Shown in pieces: positions 6,687 to 14,896 of a stretch of 14,903 nucleotides of DNA. This DNA comes from Lachnoclostridium sp. UBA7482 (lineage in GTDB: Bacteria; Bacillota; Clostridia; Lachnospirales; Lachnospiraceae). The position numbers and the translations under genes are program-made. The notes below the pieces were generated by a model. It saw only the letters and a program-made list of their open reading frames with translations. It did not search any database and was not told the DNA's origin. The stretch is from positions 75,575 to 90,477 of the forward strand of contig DLOO01000051.1 in NCBI GenBank assembly GCA_002479645.1, in the 5' to 3' direction. The number at the start of each line of letters is the position of its first letter. Positions within the stretch are counted from its first letter, which is position 1.

Positions 6687-6703
6687 AAAAGCAGAGGTAG
6701 AAC

Positions 6704-7168
6704 ATGGAAAAACGAGACAGTTATGAGGCGCGAACCGAGGAATTACTTCTTCCGATTATTGCAGAACACAATTTTGAACTTGTGGATGTCGAGTATGTGA
6801 AGGAAGCAGGCAGATGGTACCTTCGGGCGTATGTTGACAAAGAGGGCGGCATTTCCATTGATGATTGCGAAGTTGTCAGCCGTGCTTTGGAAGCCAAACT
6901 TGACGAGGCCGATTTCATTGAGGACGCGTATATCCTTGAAATCAGTTCTCCGGGACTTACCCGTCCCCTGAAAAAAGACAAAGATTATACGCGAAACATT
7001 GGCAAGCGGATTGAGTTTCGGTTATTTCAGCCGGTCGAAGGCAGTCGTGAATATACCGCGACCTTGATTTCTTTCGACGCAAAGAGTATTGTTGCCCAGG
7101 CAGACGGAAAGAATTTTACCGTAGAGCGAAGTAATCTTGCCATGATTCGTCAGGCATTTGTGGATTAA
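6704..7168 (+). CDS. rimP: Ribosome maturation factor RimP
   Basis: RimP binds the 30S subunit and helps its late assembly. The 154-residue protein has the family hallmarks: FELVDVEYVKEAGRWYLRAYVDKEGGISIDDCEVVSRALEAKLD-type N-terminal domain (about residues 24-68, quoted in outline), then EISSPGLTRPLKKDKDY (about 84-100), and a C-terminal SH3-like barrel ending LAMIRQAFVD. AGAGG 6693-6697 supports ATG 6704. It is first in the rimP-nusA-ylxR-ylxQ-infB-rbfA operon, as in other Firmicutes. Its leader is unusually long because palindromic repeats occupy it. Confidence 0.94.
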   Translation: MEKRDSYEARTEELLLPIIAEHNFELVDVEYVKEAGRWYLRAYVDKEGGISIDDCEVVSRALEAKLDEADFIEDAYILEISSPGLTRPLKKDKDYTRNIGKRIEFRLFQPVEGSREYTATLISFDAKSIVAQADGKNFTVERSNLAMIRQAFVD

Positions 7169-7214
7169 ATACCGAACCTGATGAACATCCGAAAGAAAAT
7201 ACGAATCAAGATAA

Positions 7215-7221
7215 AAGGAGG
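7215..7221 (+). promoter_or_regulatory. Strong ribosome binding site of nusA
   Basis: AAGGAGG is a full-length anti-SD match 10 bases before ATG 7232. The 63-base rimP-nusA gap shows nothing else. Confidence 0.8.
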
Positions 7222-7231
7222 CTATTAAAAA

Positions 7232-8287
7232 ATGGAAAAGGAAAACAAAGAATTAATTGAGGCGTTAAACCTCATAGAAAAGGAGAAGGATATTCCGAAG
7301 GAAGTCATGCTGGAAGCTATTGAAAATTCGCTTCTTGCCGCTTGTAAGAACGAATACGGTAAATCAGACAACATTCAGGTTGCCATTAACCGCGACAACG
7401 GTGCTGTGCATGTAACCGCTGAATTTGAGGTCGTTGAGGAAGTTGAAGATGAATCCTGCCAGCTGACCCTTGAACAGGCTAAGGTTAAGTTCCCGAAGAA
7501 TACGGTTGCTGTCGGCGATAAGCTGAAGGCGGAAGTTACCCCAAAGAATTTCGGCCGTATTGCTGCTCAGAAGGCAAAGCAGGTTGTTGTTCAGAAGATT
7601 CGTGAAGAAGAGCGGAAGGTTCTCTACGGACAGTTCTGCAATAAGGAGAAGGAAGTTGTTACCGGTATTGTTCAGCGTTACGTTGGCAGGAATGTCAGCA
7701 TTAATCTCGGAAAGGCCGACGCGATTCTTACCGAGAGCGAACAGATCCGCGGCGAAGTTTTCCGTCCGACCGAGCGTGTAAAGGTTTATGTGCTTGAAGT
7801 CAGCGATACAACCAAGGGACCGAGAATTTCCGTTTCCCGAACCCATCCGGAGCTTGTCAAGCGTCTCTTTGAAAATGAGGTGGCTGAGGTGGCTGACGGT
7901 ACGGTAGAAATTAAGAGCATCAGCCGTGAAGCCGGTCAGAGAACCAAAATGGCTGTATGGTCCAACAATCCGAACGTTGATCCGATTGGAGCGTGCGTCG
8001 GTGTGAATGGTTCCCGTGTAAATGTAATCGTCGACGAGCTTAAGGGAGAGAAGATTGATATTATCAACTGGAGCGAGGACCCGGAGATTTTGATCAAGAA
8101 TGCGCTTTCTCCCGCACAGGTTGTTTCTGTTTCTGTTGATTTTGAAGAAAAGAGCGCAAGAGTTGTCGTTCCGGATTACCAGTTGTCTCTTGCAATCGGC
8201 AAGGAAGGCCAGAATGCACGCCTTGCGGCACGTCTTACCGGTTATAAAATTGATATAAAGAGTGAGTCTCAGTCTTCTGAGTTCTAA
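7232..8287 (+). CDS. nusA: Transcription termination/antitermination factor NusA
   Basis: NusA binds RNA polymerase and nascent RNA and modulates pausing, termination and antitermination. The 351-residue protein has the N-terminal polymerase-binding domain (about 1-130), the S1 domain (about 135-200; VVTGIVQRYVGRNVSINLGKADA in outline) and two KH domains (about 200-345). The KH parts show DPIGACVGVNGSRV (first) and LAIGKEGQNARLAARLTGY (second). It ends soon after the second KH domain, so the acidic repeats found in proteobacterial NusA are absent, as usual in Firmicutes. It may also control its own operon through the leader hairpin at 6530-6560 (inference). Confidence 0.96.
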   Translation: MEKENKELIEALNLIEKEKDIPKEVMLEAIENSLLAACKNEYGKSDNIQVAINRDNGAVHVTAEFEVVEEVEDESCQLTLEQAKVKFPKNTVAVGDKLKAEVTPKNFGRIAAQKAKQVVVQKIREEERKVLYGQFCNKEKEVVTGIVQRYVGRNVSINLGKADAILTESEQIRGEVFRPTERVKVYVLEVSDTTKGPRISVSRTHPELVKRLFENEVAEVADGTVEIKSISREAGQRTKMAVWSNNPNVDPIGACVGVNGSRVNVIVDELKGEKIDIINWSEDPEILIKNALSPAQVVSVSVDFEEKSARVVVPDYQLSLAIGKEGQNARLAARLTGYKIDIKSESQSSEF

Positions 8288-8313
8288 TTTGTTGTACGGA
8301 AAAGAGGAAGCAT

Positions 8314-8607
8314 ATGACAGAACGGAAACCGGGAATGAAACGCAGAATTCCCCTTAGAAAATGCAGTGGATGCGGAGAGATGAAACCCAAGAAAGAATTG
8401 GTTCGTGTAATCCGCACTCCTGAAAATGAAGTTCTTCTTGATCTGACAGGGAAGAAAAACGGCAGGGGCGCTTACATTTGTCACGATACACAATGCCTGG
8501 CAAAAGCAAGAAAATCTAAGGTGTTGGAACGATCCCTGGAGGTTTCGATTCCCGCAGAGATTTATGAACTTCTCAATGAGGAGATGGCGCAGGAAGAAAA
8601 TGATTAA
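8314..8607 (+). CDS. ylxR: YlxR family RNA-binding protein (RNase P modulator type)
   Basis: The 97-residue protein belongs to the YlxR (DUF448) family. It shows RKCSGCGEMKPKKELVRVIR (about residues 14-33) and the signature GRGAYICHDTQCL (about 52-64). The B. subtilis member has been reported to bind RNase P RNA and was renamed RnpM; whether this one does the same is inference. AGAGGA 8303-8308 precedes the ATG by 5 bases. Its end overlaps the start of ylxQ by 8 bases, which suggests coupled translation. Confidence 0.92.
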   Translation: MTERKPGMKRRIPLRKCSGCGEMKPKKELVRVIRTPENEVLLDLTGKKNGRGAYICHDTQCLAKARKSKVLERSLEVSIPAEIYELLNEEMAQEEND

Positions 8608-8935
8608 CAGAGTATATTCCATGTTGGGAATCGGAAGAAAGGCCGGAAAAGCATTCGGAGGAGAATTCAAAACCGAAGAATGCGTTAAGGGCGGCAAAGC
8701 GCATTTGGTTATCATTGCGGAGGATGCTTCCGAAAATACAACAAAAAAATTCAAAAATATGTGTACTTACTATGAGGTTCCCTGTTATGTATACGGAACC
8801 AAAGAGGAAATCGGTCATGCAATCGGGCTTGAATTCCGGGCATCCGTGGTAGTCACCGATGCGGGAATTGCAGCCAAAATTGCAGACTATTTGAAATGTG
8901 GAGGTAACTTGAATGGCAAAAATGAAAGTCCATGA
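8600..8935 (+). CDS. ylxQ: L7Ae-family RNA-binding protein YlxQ
   Basis: This 111-residue protein is related to ribosomal protein L7Ae/L30e, a fold that binds kink-turn RNA. Visible features are [17 protein letters not shown] (about residues 5-21), the hydrophobic strand [17 protein letters not shown], and [13 protein letters not shown] near the C-terminus. I chose ATG 8600, which has AGGAAG 8591-8596 in front, over the in-frame ATG at 8564, which would add 12 basic residues lying inside ylxR. It overlaps ylxR by 8 bases and infB by 23 bases. The cellular RNA target is unknown. Confidence 0.9.
   Translation: MINRVYSMLGIGRKAGKAFGGEFKTEECVKGGKAHLVIIAEDASENTTKKFKNMCTYYEVPCYVYGTKEEIGHAIGLEFRASVVVTDAGIAAKIADYLKCGGNLNGKNESP
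8900..8905 (+). promoter_or_regulatory. Ribosome binding site of infB inside ylxQ
   Basis: GGAGGT lies 7 bases before ATG 8913, within the ylxQ coding sequence. It decides this start over the in-frame ATG at 8922. Confidence 0.8.
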
Positions 8936-11912
8936 ATTAGCCAGGGAACTGGGTGTTCCCAGTAAAGATATGGTATCCTATCTTCGCGAAAAGGGTGTAG
9001 ATATCAAGACACACAACAGTATTATCGAAGATAAGGAAATCAAAATTGCTGAGGACTTTTTCGGTAGACCCAAAAAGGCGGAAACTGCTGAAAAGAAGCC
9101 GGCAGCCGATGCAAAGCAGAGAAAGCAGTTGTTCGATGCAAACGGTAACCCGATTAAGCGTAAGCTGGATGCAAACGGTAAGCCCTTACCGATTACCGAG
9201 CCGGTATTTGATGCGGACGGAAAGCCTGTTCAGATTCGCAAGCCCTTACAGCTTTTTGACGCAAACGGCAACCCGATTAAGCGTAAGCTGGATGCAAACG
9301 GTAAGCCCTTGCCGATTACCGGCCCGGTATTCGATGCGGACGGAAAGCCGGTTCAGCTGAAAAAGCGTCCGAATGAAGCAGGCGAAAAGGCGGAGCCGGA
9401 AAAGAAGCACGCTGCAGTCGAAAAGAAGCCGGAAGCGCCGGAGGCACCCGTTGTTGTGAAAACAGAAGAAAAGAAGCCGGAGGCACCCGTTCAGGAAAAG
9501 AAGCCGGCAACGGAAAATGCACATCCGGCAGGGCGTCCCCGCGACGGTCAGGGTGGTGGCGAGAGAAGACCCCGCGACGGCCAGGGCTATAACGGAGACA
9601 GACGACCTCGCGACGGCCAGAACAATGGCGAGAGAAGACCACGTGACGGTCAGGGTTATAACGGGGACAGACGACCTCGCGACGGCCAAAACAATGGCGA
9701 GAGAAGACCCCGCGACGGTCAGGGCTATAACGGAGACAGACGTCCCCGCGACGGCCAGGGCGGCGGCTTTGGCGGTAATCGTCCGAACAGTCAGGGAGGC
9801 AATAATGGTTTCCGTAAGCCGGCAGGCGGTCAGGGAGGCAATCGCGGCGGCTTTGGCGGCGGCTTCGGAGGAGGCTTCGACAAGGATAAGGACGAAGAGA
9901 AGAAGCCTTTTCAGAAGAAGAACGATCACAGAAGCGCCGGCGGCAGCATGAAGGCTGAGCTTGGCAAGGAAGTGACCAAGGAGCAGAGAGCTGCTGCATT
10001 TAGCGACCGCAGTCGTGATAAGAACCGTAATTCCAGAAATTTTGATAATGAAGAGGATTTGAAGAAGTCAAAGAAGAAGGACCCGAACCGTAAGGGTGCG
10101 TTTATCATGCCGAAGCCGGTAGCCCCGAAAAAGGAAGATCCGAATGAAATCCGTACCATTGCGATCGGCGAGACAATCACGCTCAAGGAATTGGCTGACA
10201 AGATGAAGCAGAATGCCGCAGCAATTGTCAAGAAGCTTTTCCTTTCCGGCAAGATTGCAACCATCAATACGGATTTGACTTTTGAAGAAGCGGAAGAAAT
10301 CGCACTGGAATACAACTGTATTGTGGAAAAAGAAGAAATTGAAGACGTTGTCGAGACCCTTATGATGGATATGGAAGATGATGAGGCAAATATGGTCAAG
10401 CGTCCTCCGATTGTCTGCGTTATGGGTCACGTTGACCACGGGAAAACCTCCATTTTGGATGCAATTCGTTCTACCAATGGTACCAGCCGTGAGGCCGGCG
10501 GTATTACCCAGCACATTGGCGCTTATATGGTAGAAATTAACGGTGAAAAGATTACCTTCCTGGATACACCGGGGCATGAGGCGTTTACCACAATGCGTAT
10601 GCGCGGCGCGAAGTCTACCGATATTGCCGTTCTTGTTGTTGCTGCCGATGACGGCGTTATGCCGCAGACAATCGAGGCAATCAACCATGCAAAGGCTGCG
10701 GAGGTTCAGATTGTCGTTGCTATGAACAAGATGGATAAAGAAGCCGCCAATCCGGATCGCGTTCTCACCGAACTTTCTGAGCAGGGTCTTGTAGCCGAGG
10801 CATGGGGCGGCGACACCGTTGTTGTTCCTGTATCCGCTAAGACCGGCGAAGGTATTGAACAGCTTCTTGAGATGATTCTCCTCACTGCCGAAGTTTGTGA
10901 ATTGAAGGCAAATCCGAATCGCCGTGCTCGTGGTATTGTTATCGAATCCAAGCTGGATAAGGGACGCGGTCCTGTTGCTACCGTATTGATTCAGAAGGGT
11001 ACCCTTCACGTCGGCGACAATGTAGCCATTGGTTCTTCTTACGGTAAGGTTCGTGCAATGATTAACGATAAGGGGCAGAAGGTAACTGCTGCAACGCCTG
11101 CGACACCGGTTGAGCTTCTTGGTCTTGACAGTGTTCCCGGCGCGGGCGACACCATGGTTGCTACCGAGAACGAAAAGGAAGCAAGAAATATCGCGGAAGC
11201 TTTTATTGCACAGAGCAAAGAGCGACTGCTGGCTGATACCAAAGCGAAGCTTTCCCTCGAAGGTCTGTTCGATCAGATTCAGTCCGGCAATATGAAGGAA
11301 CTGAATATTATTGTAAAGGCCGATGTTATGGGCTCCGTAGAAGCAGTGAAGCAGAGCCTCCTGAAGCTTTCCAATGAAGAGGTTGCAGTACGCTGTATCC
11401 ATGGCGGCGTAGGTAATATCAACGAGTCCGACGTGATTCTTGCAAGCGCATCCAATGCGATTATCATTGGCTTTAATGTTAAGCCGGACAATACCGCAAA
11501 GGATACCGCAGAACGTGAGAATGTTGACGTTCGCCTCTACAGTGTCATTTACAACGCAATTGAAGATATCGAAGCAGCAATGAATGGTCTGCTCGATCCG
11601 ATTTACGAAGAGAAGGTAATCGGCCACGCAGAAGTACGCCAGCTGTTCAAGGCCAGCGGTCTCGGAATTATTGCCGGGTCTTATGTGCTTGACGGTAAGG
11701 TTGTCAGAAACTGCAAGGCAAGAATTACCCGTGACGGTAACCAGTTGTTTGACGGCAATCTTGCATCCCTGAAGCGTTTCAAGGATGATGTTAAGGAAGT
11801 TGCTGCAGGATATGAATGCGGTCTTGTATTTGAAAAATTCAGCGACCTTCAGGAAATGGATTCCGTCGAGTTTTATGTAATGCAGGAAGTGCCCAGAAAG
11901 AAGAAGGCTTAA
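8913..11912 (+). CDS. infB: Translation initiation factor IF-2
   Basis: IF-2 is the GTPase that brings initiator tRNA to the 30S subunit and promotes subunit joining. Domains of the 999-residue protein: a first IF2_N motif (about 1-50); two 41-residue DANG/DADG repeats (from 74); a Lys/Glu/Pro linker; seven RPRDGQ repeats (208-282); a Gly/Arg-rich stretch to about 330; and a second IF2_N motif (about 414-470). The G domain has GHVDHGKT (505-512), DTPGH (551-555) and NKMD (605-608), followed by SAKTGEG. Domains II-IV follow, including the tRNA-binding C-terminal barrel. The conserved two thirds are ordinary; the N-terminal third is unusually repetitive. Start ATG 8913 overlaps ylxQ by 23 bases. 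Confidence 0.97.
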   Translation: MAKMKVHELARELGVPSKDMVSYLREKGVDIKTHNSIIEDKEIKIAEDFFGRPKKAETAEKKPAADAKQRKQLFDANGNPIKRKLDANGKPLPITEPVFDADGKPVQIRKPLQLFDANGNPIKRKLDANGKPLPITGPVFDADGKPVQLKKRPNEAGEKAEPEKKHAAVEKKPEAPEAPVVVKTEEKKPEAPVQEKKPATENAHPAGRPRDGQGGGERRPRDGQGYNGDRRPRDGQNNGERRPRDGQGYNGDRRPRDGQNNGERRPRDGQGYNGDRRPRDGQGGGFGGNRPNSQGGNNGFRKPAGGQGGNRGGFGGGFGGGFDKDKDEEKKPFQKKNDHRSAGGSMKAELGKEVTKEQRAAAFSDRSRDKNRNSRNFDNEEDLKKSKKKDPNRKGAFIMPKPVAPKKEDPNEIRTIAIGETITLKELADKMKQNAAAIVKKLFLSGKIATINTDLTFEEAEEIALEYNCIVEKEEIEDVVETLMMDMEDDEANMVKRPPIVCVMGHVDHGKTSILDAIRSTNGTSREAGGITQHIGAYMVEINGEKITFLDTPGHEAFTTMRMRGAKSTDIAVLVVAADDGVMPQTIEAINHAKAAEVQIVVAMNKMDKEAANPDRVLTELSEQGLVAEAWGGDTVVVPVSAKTGEGIEQLLEMILLTAEVCELKANPNRRARGIVIESKLDKGRGPVATVLIQKGTLHVGDNVAIGSSYGKVRAMINDKGQKVTAATPATPVELLGLDSVPGAGDTMVATENEKEARNIAEAFIAQSKERLLADTKAKLSLEGLFDQIQSGNMKELNIIVKADVMGSVEAVKQSLLKLSNEEVAVRCIHGGVGNINESDVILASASNAIIIGFNVKPDNTAKDTAERENVDVRLYSVIYNAIEDIEAAMNGLLDPIYEEKVIGHAEVRQLFKASGLGIIAGSYVLDGKVVRNCKARITRDGNQLFDGNLASLKRFKDDVKEVAAGYECGLVFEKFSDLQEMDSVEFYVMQEVPRKKKA
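9132..9356 (+). repeat. Tandem 123-bp coding repeat in infB (DANG/DADG motifs)
   Basis: Two near-identical units, 9132-9254 and 9255 to about 9356, encode residues 74-114 and 115-148. Each unit holds three motifs of the form D-A-N/D-G-K/N-P (FDANGNP, LDANGKP, FDADGKP), so six occur in a row. Confidence 0.85.
9534..9758 (+). repeat. Tandem repeat of RPRDGQ modules in infB
   Basis: Seven RPRDGQ hexapeptides (residues 208-282) are separated by GGGER, GYNGDR or NNGER. Units alternate between 11 and 12 residues, giving a 23-residue (69-bp) higher-order repeat. Gly-rich sequence follows to about residue 330. Confidence 0.88.
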
Positions 11913-11934
11913 TTTCTGCAAAGAGTAGGTAAAT

Positions 11935-12315
11935 ATGAGAAAGAACAGTATCAAAAACACTCGAATCAATCAGGAGGTTCAAAGGGAGCTTAGCTCCCTC
12001 CTCCTTCGAGAGGTAAAGGACCCGCGAATTGCACCAATGACCAGCATTTCCGCAGTTGAGGTTGCACCGGATCTGAAAACCGCTAAAATCTTTGTCAGTG
12101 TTCTCGGCGATGACGCAGCAAAGGAAAATACGATGAAGGGCGTAAAAAGCGCCGCACCGTTTTTGCGTTCACAGCTTGCTAAGAACCTGAATCTTCGCAA
12201 TACTCCGGATTTGCATTTTGTATTGGATGATTCGATTGAGTACGGTATTCGTATGACTAATCTGATTGAATCCATGCATTTGAACCAGGATGAGGAGTCT
12301 TCGGAGGAAAAATAG
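11935..12315 (+). CDS. rbfA: 30S ribosome-binding factor RbfA
   Basis: RbfA binds the 30S subunit near the 5' helix of 16S rRNA and helps its late processing, notably in the cold. The 126-residue protein has the one-domain KH-type fold with INQEVQRELSSLLLREVKDPRI (about residues 11-32, in outline), SAVEVAPDLKTAKIFVSVLG, and the C-terminal DLHFVLDDSIEYGIRM. AGTAGG 11924-11929 precedes the ATG. It lies 22 bases after infB, as in most bacteria. The acidic tail NQDEESSEEK is short and probably disordered. Confidence 0.95.
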   Translation: MRKNSIKNTRINQEVQRELSSLLLREVKDPRIAPMTSISAVEVAPDLKTAKIFVSVLGDDAAKENTMKGVKSAAPFLRSQLAKNLNLRNTPDLHFVLDDSIEYGIRMTNLIESMHLNQDEESSEEK

Positions 12316-12352
12316 AAAGTCCTTTGGGATTTTGAAAGAAGGAATGAAACGT

Positions 12353-13303
12353 ATGAACGTTTTAACAGAAGCATTGGCAAATTCCGAAAAAATTGCAATT
12401 GTCGGACATATTCATCCGGACGGAGATTGTGTCGGCAGTTGTCTGGGACTGCGCCGGTATCTGAGCGATAATATGCCGGAAAAAGACGTTACGGTATATT
12501 TGGAGCCGATTATGAAAAATTTGCAGTTTTTGCACGGAAGCGATATGGTTTCTCCGATGGAAGATGCCGCCGGATTTGAAGGTGATTTGTGTATTTCCAT
12601 GGATGTCAGCAGTACAGACCGTCTCGGCGAGGGGATTCATGCATTTCAGAATGCGAAGCGTACGCTGGTAATCGATCATCATGTGACGAATCCGTTATTC
12701 GGCGATTCCAATTGTGTGGATAAAGAGGCAAGCAGTTGCTGCCAGGTTCTTTACGAGCTGCTGGATGATGAGAAAATATCCGGAGAATGTGCGGAGGCTT
12801 TATATACCGGAATTGTTCATGATACCGGTGTATTCAAGTATAGCTGCACCAAAGAGCGCACGATGCAGATTGCCGGCAGATTAATGAGCAAGGGGTTGAA
12901 TACAGCCGAAATTATCGATCGCAGCTTTTATCAGAAGAGCTTACTTCAGACAAGGGTTATGGCTTTGGTTGTATCCCGGGCAGAGATGTACCTCGATAAT
13001 CAATTATTCCTTGGAGTTTTGAAAAACGAGGATATGCAGGCTCTCCATGCGACAGCGGCGGATTGCGACGGTGTAATCGATCAGCTTCGTCTTGTGAAAG
13101 GAGTCGAGGTTGCGGCATTTGCCAGAGAGGACAAACCCGGAACCTTTAAGCTCAGTCTGCGGTCAAACGGAACTGTTGACGTGTCTGCAATCAGCAGTTT
13201 CTTTGGCGGCGGCGGACACCGCATGGCGGCAGGGTTTACTGTATCCGCCGAGTTGGAGGATATCAAAAGTCAGCTGACCGCTATGATTTTATTACAGCTG
13301 TAG
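12353..13303 (+). CDS. nrnA: Bifunctional oligoribonuclease / pAp phosphatase NrnA (DHH family)
   Basis: NrnA degrades very short RNAs and dephosphorylates 3'-phosphoadenosine 5'-phosphate. The 316-residue protein has the DHH domain motifs H19-x-x-P-D23-x-D25 (in GHIHPDGD), D84 (SMDVSS), D108-H109-H110 (VIDHHVTN) and GIVHDTGVFKYS. The C-terminal DHHA1 domain has GGGGHRMAAG (285-294). I chose ATG 12353 because AAGGA 12339-12343 lies 9 bases upstream; an ATG at 12344 directly abuts that site, and further upstream in-frame starts lie inside rbfA. Its position after rbfA and before truB is common in Firmicutes. Confidence 0.93.
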   Translation: MNVLTEALANSEKIAIVGHIHPDGDCVGSCLGLRRYLSDNMPEKDVTVYLEPIMKNLQFLHGSDMVSPMEDAAGFEGDLCISMDVSSTDRLGEGIHAFQNAKRTLVIDHHVTNPLFGDSNCVDKEASSCCQVLYELLDDEKISGECAEALYTGIVHDTGVFKYSCTKERTMQIAGRLMSKGLNTAEIIDRSFYQKSLLQTRVMALVVSRAEMYLDNQLFLGVLKNEDMQALHATAADCDGVIDQLRLVKGVEVAAFAREDKPGTFKLSLRSNGTVDVSAISSFFGGGGHRMAAGFTVSAELEDIKSQLTAMILLQL

Positions 13304-13308
13304 AGGTT

Positions 13309-13347
13309 TGCTACACTTGTAGTTGTATTTTGCCTACAAGTGTAGCA
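13309..13347. promoter_or_regulatory. Twin palindromic operator-like sites before truB
   Basis: A perfect 14-bp inverted repeat (13309-13322 and 13334-13347) has an 11-nt spacer. Each arm contains its own palindrome CTACA-N2-TGTAG (13311-13322 and 13334-13345), so there are two TACA-N2-TGTA sites whose centres are 23 bp apart. This matches the operator type of BlaI/MecI/CopY repressors. There is no T run on either side, which argues against a terminator. Confidence 0.55.
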
Positions 13348-13356
13348 CAATATATT
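13330..13356 (+). promoter_or_regulatory. Possible weak promoter for truB
   Basis: TATATT (13351-13356), within the palindrome CAATATATTG, resembles a -10 box. TTGCCT (13330-13335) could be a -35 box, but the 15-bp spacing is short. The second operator-like site lies inside this spacing. Confidence 0.3.
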
Positions 13357-13398
13357 GCGTGAAGTATTTACGAAGATGGAACTGCAATGGAGTAAATC

Positions 13399-14289
13399 AT
13401 GAACGGAATTATTCTTATTGATAAAGAAATGAATTACACTTCCCATGATGTGGTCGCAAAGCTTCGTGGGATTTTTCATCAGAAAAAGATCGGGCACACA
13501 GGGACGCTGGACCCCCAGGCAACCGGTCTTTTGCCCATTTGTCTGGGAAATGCAACCAAGGTCTGCGATTTGCTGGCCGAAAAAGAAAAGGAATATATTG
13601 CAACCATTCGGTTCGGTATAACAACCGATACCCAGGATATCTACGGCGCAATGATTTCCGAAGAAAAATCAGCGGTAACGGAAGAACGGTTTCGTGCGGT
13701 TTTAGAGAAGATTGTCGGGGAACAGGAACAGTTGACCCCGATGTTTTCTGCCAGAAAGGTAAACGGTCAAAAGCTTTGCGATCTTGCACGCCGGGGCATT
13801 GAAATCGAGAGAAAAACAAAGAAAATTACGATAAAAGAAACCGAGCTGCTGGCATTTGATTATGGTTTGCAGGAGGCTGTTTTCCGAGTCGTTTGCAGTG
13901 CGGGAACCTATGTCAGAACGCTTTGCCATGATATGGGGCAGGAGCTTTCCTGCGGCGCCTGTATGTCTGCGCTCCGCAGAACGAAAACCGGTCCGTTCTC
14001 CATTGAAAATGCAAGAAAAATCGATGAAGTTGCAAACATAGTTCAAGCCTTTGGAGAAGAATCGCTTTTGATTTCCGCCGATTCGTTATTTATGCATTTA
14101 CCAAAAACCGACGTAGTCGGAGAAGAAGGAAAGCGTTTTCTTGCCAATGGAAATCCGCTGCGGGCGGAGCATCTGAATCAGTGGCCCGACGGACAGTTTC
14201 TGGTCTATAACGAGGGGATTTTCACCGGTATTTATGAACATAAGCATAAAAGTGAAAATATTGCAAAGCCGGTAAAATTATTTTTTTAG
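13399..14289 (+). CDS. truB: tRNA pseudouridine(55) synthase TruB
   Basis: TruB makes pseudouridine 55 in the T arm of nearly all tRNAs. The 296-residue protein starts MNGIILIDKE and has the catalytic motif GHTGTLDPQATGLLP with D38 as nucleophile. It also has KEYIATIRFGITTDTQD (about 65-81), LTPMFSARKVNGQKLCDLAR, and GTYVRTLCHDMG, all standard for the family. The C-terminal part (about 215-296) is the shorter TruB C-terminal domain of Firmicutes. TGGAG 13388-13392 supports the start. Unlike the genes before it, it is separated from its neighbour by a 95-bp gap with operator-like palindromes. Confidence 0.95.
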   Translation: MNGIILIDKEMNYTSHDVVAKLRGIFHQKKIGHTGTLDPQATGLLPICLGNATKVCDLLAEKEKEYIATIRFGITTDTQDIYGAMISEEKSAVTEERFRAVLEKIVGEQEQLTPMFSARKVNGQKLCDLARRGIEIERKTKKITIKETELLAFDYGLQEAVFRVVCSAGTYVRTLCHDMGQELSCGACMSALRRTKTGPFSIENARKIDEVANIVQAFGEESLLISADSLFMHLPKTDVVGEEGKRFLANGNPLRAEHLNQWPDGQFLVYNEGIFTGIYEHKHKSENIAKPVKLFF

Positions 14290-14317
14290 CTGCTGCATGG
14301 AGAAACGGAGTTTTGAA

Positions 14318-14896
14318 ATGAACATCATAAAGCATACATTTGAATTTCAAATGGAACCCAGTGCGGTTATGCTTGGCAAATTTGACGGAATTCATCTGGG
14401 GCATCAGGGGCTTTTGAAGCGTATGCAGGAAGAGAACCTGCCGCTGAAAAGAGGAATGATTACCTTTGATTTTCCGGCATCGGAAGCAGGCAGAAATTCC
14501 GCCTTGCTTTTTACGGAAAAAGAGCGGGAATTTCTTGCAGAACGGTGGAATATAGACTGGATTGTTCGCCTGCCTTTTACGGACGAGCTTCGCCGCATGT
14601 CGCCGGAAACATTTTTTTACGGCATTCTGCTGAAAAAATGCTGCGGAAAGGCTGTATACGTTGGCTCTGACTATCGGTTCGGTTACCAAAGAGTCGGAGA
14701 TGTGACAATGCTTGCAAAGCTTTGCAAAGAAAACAACGTCCACCTCTCGGTTGTTGATGAAATTTGCTATAAAAACGACAAAATCAGCAGCTCCCGACTG
14801 CGGGAACTGCTGCGGAGCGGTAAAGTGGACGAGGCAGGCGAACAATCCAGTCTATATTCCACCGTTCTGCAAGAAATTCCCGCTCTTTTTCCGTAA
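14318..14896 (+). CDS. ribF: RibF-type FMN adenylyltransferase domain protein, lacking the riboflavin kinase domain
   Basis: RibF usually has about 310 residues: an N-terminal FMN adenylyltransferase and a C-terminal riboflavin kinase. This protein has 192 residues and stops at TAA 14894-14896. It shows GKFDGIHLGHQGLL (20-33), VGSDYRFGYQRVGDV and ISSSRLRELLRSGKVDEA, which belong to the adenylyltransferase part. The usual TFDPHP motif reads TFDFPA. I chose ATG 14318 because CGGAG 14306-14310 serves it; ATG 14297 has no site. Neither other + strand frame in the visible 3' end reads like the kinase domain, though only 7 bases follow the stop. It may be a true single-domain form or a broken gene. 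Confidence 0.85.
   Translation: MNIIKHTFEFQMEPSAVMLGKFDGIHLGHQGLLKRMQEENLPLKRGMITFDFPASEAGRNSALLFTEKEREFLAERWNIDWIVRLPFTDELRRMSPETFFYGILLKKCCGKAVYVGSDYRFGYQRVGDVTMLAKLCKENNVHLSVVDEICYKNDKISSSRLRELLRSGKVDEAGEQSSLYSTVLQEIPALFP

Larger units (their letters stand above)
6400..6703 (+). other. Intergenic control region between the his and rimP operons
   Basis: This 304-bp gap holds, in order, a weak hairpin (CCGGTG 6410-6415 with CGCCGG 6424-6429) without a directly following T run, a promoter, an attenuator-like hairpin, three tandem palindromic units and the rimP ribosome binding site. I see no convincing intrinsic terminator for the his operon, so some read-through into rimP is possible. TTGCAT occurs three times (6401, 6433, 6475); the last is the promoter's -35 box. 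Confidence 0.6.

Noticed and set aside
6535..6726. 63-codon frame across the palindromic repeats
   Set aside because: It starts at a GTG inside the attenuator hairpin, runs through the repeats and overlaps rimP; it has no independent coding features.
9246..9999. Two overlapping antisense frames opposite the infB repeats
   Set aside because: Their low-complexity sequence is the reverse reading of the RPRDGQ repeat and has no support as a gene.
10068..11969. Antisense open frame of 633 codons opposite infB
   Set aside because: It mirrors the infB codons and shows no ribosome binding site or recognisable domain; long antisense frames are common opposite highly biased genes.
11983..11999. Hairpin AGGGAGC/GCTCCCT early in rbfA
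   Set aside because: It lies in codons for a conserved segment (RELSSLL), has no T run, and is probably chance; a role in translation control cannot be shown.
13309..13347. Intrinsic terminator after nrnA
   Set aside because: The 14-bp inverted repeat has an 11-nt loop and no T run on either strand, so the operator reading fits better.
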